From Diplosphaera chodatii (taxonomy: Eukaryota; Chlorophyta; Trebouxiophyceae; Prasiolales; Stichococcaceae), in assembly GCA_032358165.1 (NCBI GenBank), contig JAALGY010000039.1, forward strand, positions 1,488,001 to 1,552,000: a stretch of DNA of 64,000 bases, written 5' to 3'. Every line of letters begins with the position of its first letter. Positions within the stretch are counted from its first letter, which is position 1. A program made the position numbers and the translations under genes. Shown here one piece after another: positions 60,077-64,000 of this stretch. A model generated the notes under the pieces. That model was not told where the DNA came from. It saw only the letters and a program-made list of their open reading frames with translations, and ran no database searches.

Positions 60077-63000
60077 GGGATCCGGTTTCTGGGGCTGAGC
60101 TTCCTGCACTGCCTGCTGCATGGCCGCTTCCACATGCGCCAGGGCAGGCTCGACCTCTGCCAGCAGCAGCCGGCTCGCCCTGGCTCGCAGCTGCCGTGCA
60201 GTCTGCACCGTGCTTGAACCATATTGGGCAACTTTTTTCACAGGGCAGTCTGCAGTTTACAAGCTGTGTGACAGGCGCCATGTTTGCCGGTGCACCATCT
60301 CCCTTGCAAACAGAAAGCACGCCACAGGTGTCGACTGCGCTGTCCGAACCAAGAAATAGCACACCCCGTGGCTAGGCGCACCTGCCGCCACAGGAGTGGC
60401 CAGCCAGCTGGACGCAGGTGCTCCGCCGCCAGGGGCTCCCGCCGCAGCAGCCGCTCCAGCAGGTCGCACAGCCCGGTGACGATGTCGGCGCGCTCGCGCA
60501 CGGCGGCCGGCACAATCGTCTCCGCAGCCCATCTGCACACATAGCATGCGCATAAACATTTGGGCGGTGTGCATTGCGTATAAACTACGCATCATTGATA
60601 ACGACTGTCTTCATGGCTGCGCCCTTCGTCGCATCATGTGGTTTGCTCTGCAATGGTCCCGGCAGTGCAGCCTGCCGTGCAGCTGTCCAGCCGGCACAGG
60701 GCAGCGCCTCACGTGAACAAGCCACTGACGCCCTGCAGCAGCTGCGCGGCCGATGCGTCCTCCCCGGGGCCCCCGGCCAGCGCCTGCAGCAGCGGCTGCA
60801 GCCGCCGCCACGCCACGTCGACGGCCCCCCCGTCGCGCGTGGCCCCGAGCTCCCGCAGCTCCAGCTTCAGGTGCGCCAGCGCCACAGCGGCCGCCCGCGA
60901 CGCGGCCCATGGGCAGTTCGCCCGTAGTGAGCTGCCCTCGTGCTCGCCCACCGCCTGCAACAGCGCCTGGGAGGTCAGCGCGCCAGAGACCAGGACCCTG
61001 GTGGCCTGCCGGCCTGCTTTTGCAGGGGTTGGATGTGATGGTTGGTGCCTACTGGCCCCGAGCACAGCCCAGTGGATCCGCCTCTGTGCTGCCATCTCAC
61101 CGCCAGACCCAACTGGAGGTTTGACTGACAGGAGCTCGACGGGTGGAGGGTGGTGATGAGCCAGTAGATCTGCCTCCAGGGATCTCATGCAGGTATCACA
61201 TGCAGCCCTGGGGCACGCTGAGGACGCCCGCATGCCAGGCACACAGCAACATCGCGAGTGAGGCATGCCTGCAGAGACTGCCGCAGCTGCTGCTCAGACG
61301 CTGCCGCTGCTACGATGCAGGCCTCCCCAACCCGAAGAGCCGCAGCTGCCGCCACTCGCTCGGCAAGTATCGGGCACGCCGGATCTGCTTCGCCTGGCAG
61401 CCTGAGCGCACATGCGCAGCACAGCTGGCAAGTGACTCCATGACATACTGAAAGGATCTGGCGCAAATGGCTTCAAGCATAGGGCGCATTCAGAACTTGT
61501 TTCCAGCATGCTGATCTGCTGAGCAAAGCAACTCGAGCGAGTTCAGATCAGAGTGTTGCACCTGACACGTTTGCTCATGCCAAACCTACGGGGGTGACCG
61601 CTGTTGTGCCCAAGTACAAAAGCCGCAAAAGCGTCCACTACCCTGCAGTTTTCCAATGCGCCAATGCATCATTAAAGATATGCCAGACGTGCCTTTGCCA
61701 GTTAGCTTGAGGGTATGAGCGAGGCTGCAGGGAGTATGAGTAAACAGCTCGAGTCCTCTGATGATGCCCAATGCAGGCAGCTGCCGGCGAGCTGGGTATG
61801 CACAACAACAAGAGGGTCTTCTTTTGGTGTACTCGGAGAATGGTGTCATGGTGTGGAAGTTGACGCATAACATCCTTGATGGCAGAGCAAACGGTGCACC
61901 TGGCATCGATGAGGACGACTAGCGAAGAGAGCCCAAAGCCGCCCGGCACAACTCCACCCGGCAGCAGGGGCTCGTTGGGGAGCGGCACTGTAAATGTATC
62001 GTGCACAAAGGCTGCCAGAATGTGGACCAGCTCATCAGCAAGCAGCACAGTCACGTCCAGCTCCCTGCATACTCAGAGCAAAGAGCTGGCTTAAAAACGG
62101 GCGATGCTGTTCAGGCACGCTACAGCCTGCACCACACACAGTCTCACTGGCCCCGAGATCACCCGGTTAACTGTGCCAAAGGAAGGGGCAGAGGTGGGGG
62201 CCGGTGCACCCCTGCACCCGCAGTGCTGACCTGCTGACATTGGCGGCGTCGTGTTTGTTGCCGGCCGGCGGCCATGCGTGCGGCAGCGGCCATGAGGTGG
62301 CGCCATGCATCCAGCTCGTCTCCCGCGAATCCAGCAGCGGCAGAACCTTCTCCGTAAGTAGCCACCTGGCGAAGAACGCCGGCTCATCGGATACAGTTGC
62401 CCTATATGTGCTGCGGATAACTCTGACGACCCTGCAGCACAGCATCACATGACTGTCACACGAAGTGTGGCGTTTTCCCGTAGGGTTCAAGGGCTGAGAT
62501 GTGCCTTTCCATTTCTTACTGCCAGCAAACGCCCAACCACGGCTTGCGGTGGTCCTGCCACCAGTGTTCAGCGGTGGTCGACGCAGCTCTGCCAAGCGTG
62601 GTGTCACCTGGCAGCCACCAGTAACACTGGGCGCGTGTCGCGGTCGGGACATCCTGGTTCCCGCGCCCAATGCCTTAACACCTGCGTTTGGGCAAGCTGG
62701 TATGAAGCGCATTCTGTACCTGATGTGGGCGACCCACAAATCATGACATGGTTGCCTTGTCCTCAGTATGACAGTGAGCTGTAGAGACGCAACTCCGTAC
62801 CTGGATGCCCTCTTCGACCACTGCCATGACGAAGTCAGACGAGCCGTGTTCGACAGCAGGAAGCAGCAGATGGCCGCTGCACAGCCACAGCATCTGACAG
62901 CAGCCGGCCACGACGGCGCCCCTCTCTGGGTCCTGTTGGCATTGCACGACGATGCGTGACGTGGTTGCACAACGCATGCGAGCAGATAACTTGTTTATGT

Positions 63001-64000
63001 CACTGTGCAGCCACGTGCTGGCGCAGGCAGCAGGCTGCGAGGTACACATCGCGCGGTGCCCGTACCACAAGTGTGCGAACTTGCCCACATAACATCTCAC
63101 CGGGCGACTGACGCCGGCGAAAAGGTGTGACAGCGCCTTCGCAAAGATGCTGAGCACCCCGTCCGCCTGTGCTCCCGCGCTGTCAGGTGGTGCAGCGCGC
63201 CCATCGCCGTGGTGGTGGCGTGTGCCAGCAGGCCAGCCAGCTGGTAGGTGCGTTCCTGGCCACGCTACGCAGCACCATGCAGGTTGCAGCTGTTGAACTG
63301 CTCTGGCAGAGCACTGCATTGGCCTCGCACACATTGGACTTGAGGGGCCGCCCTCAGTTCTTTACGCATGTGCAACTTGGTCCCGGCGAGATGACGACGG
63401 TATCAGTGACAACCATATTGGCTGTGATTCGGACCTGAGGGTCAGACCAGTTTCCGGAGAATGCCCACCTCGTCAAAGTCTGGCGCAGCATCAAGCGCTG
63501 TGTCCATGGAGGCCTGCGCCGCCTGAGCCAGGCACAGCGCCTGGTGCTGCAGGCGGGGGTTTGACAGGCGCTCGGCTGCGGCGGTGCCCTCTGGCGGCGT
63601 CAGCTGAGCCGCTGTGAGCGCCAGCTCGGCGCAGCTGACGATGCAGATGCTGTGCTTGAAGCTGCAACCGCGGAAGCGCACTGATCTTCGGACAGTGGAC
63701 ATGCAGAAGCGGCCATGGCACATTCTGCAGGGGAGATCTGCTGCACAGGGCGGTATGGCTGTGCATTGCATGCGCTTGGCCGCATAGCAGGATGTGACAC
63801 TCAAGTTGAGTCAAGGCTTACTCTCGATCGTGGTGTTTGCAGGCCAGCACGAGCGCCGACATGAGGCCGGGCAGCAGCGCAAAAGCGACGGCTTGTCTGC
63901 CATCGAAGATGTTGACGCTGGAAGCCGCCAGGATAGTGAGGCGGCCGACTGCATATGGCGGCCCTGTGGCGACCATCTGCGCGACGGCAGCTGGGCTGCC
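59142..64000 (-). pseudogene. U9: U-box protein gene with a 16-bp deletion in exon 5, 5' end outside the window
   Basis: Exons in reading order: exon 3 from beyond 64000 to 63822, then 63661-63469, 63264-63101, 62932-62801, 62681-62608, 62431-62231, 62064-61900, 61642-61562, 61401-61269, 60954-60713, 60532-60382, 60202-59933, 59808-59503, 59324-59142. Sister of U4: exon 10 differs at three of 27 residues. Exon 5 is 164 bases against 180 in U4; 16 bases lying between two GAGCACAG repeats are lost near 63170, shifting the frame early, so the U-box could not be made from this frame. The GC donor after exon 11 and the TAG acceptor of exon 5 are shared with U4. Exon 12 lacks the two-base insertion of U4. 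U-box: LCPVTQ (Leu to Val), DPVLLPADGQSYERSAI, end LLQALAGRQ. Confidence 0.75.
60041..60077 (-). repeat. CAG repeat coding for polyglutamine in U9 exon 14
   Basis: About 12 Gln codons; shorter than the matching tract of U4. Confidence 0.85.

Noticed and set aside
1..64000. CRISPR arrays, tRNA or rRNA genes, transposase genes
   Set aside because: Looked for on both strands by pattern; no regularly spaced repeats, no cloverleaf-like sequence and no transposase motif was seen. The only dispersed repeats are the duplicated genes themselves.

Overview
The window looks like nuclear DNA of a GC-rich green alga. This is inferred from: many short phase-consistent introns with GT/AG borders, most ending in TGCAG; CAG-rich coding sequence giving Gln/Ala-rich proteins; and a plant-type U-box domain. 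No prokaryotic signals (operons, Shine-Dalgarno sites, long uninterrupted genes) are present. The exact genus cannot be told from the sequence; a trebouxiophyte-like chlorophyte is my best guess.

Layout. (1) 1-2330, plus strand: the 3' eight exons of a SAM-dependent methyltransferase of the leucine-carboxyl-methyltransferase type. (2) 3076-3285, plus: a possible small single-pass membrane protein. (3) 4342-about 7105, minus: a gene for a BED-like zinc-finger protein with a nuclear localisation motif. (4) 7634-43307, plus: six head-to-tail copies (called U1 to U6 here) of a roughly 950-residue protein ending in a U-box, the E2-binding domain of one class of E3 ubiquitin ligases. (5) 43558-45432, minus: a second copy of the zinc-finger gene. 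(6) 46486-64000, minus: a detached U-box fragment and three more U-box genes (U7, U8, U9) facing the first six; U9 runs off the window.

The nine U-box genes share one 16-exon plan with the same intron phases, so exon borders could be fixed by comparing copies. The models of U1, U2, U6 and U7 add up to complete reading frames of 950, 945, 934 and 955 residues. U5 is open throughout but its first-exon splice donor is changed. U3 has an in-frame TGA just before the U-box. U4, U8 and U9 carry frameshifts, and U8 also has an early stop. The locus therefore looks like a birth-and-death array: tandem duplication, inversion, then independent decay.

Upstream of the genes a GGCGCGCCC-like element sits 94-116 bp before the start codon of seven copies (weakly in U3), and a second element sits 242-252 bp before U3, U4, U5 and U8. 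The function of the array is unknown. The proteins are built like E3 ligases with a large variable helical N-terminal part that could bind substrates, and the nearby zinc-finger pair has been duplicated within the same locus.
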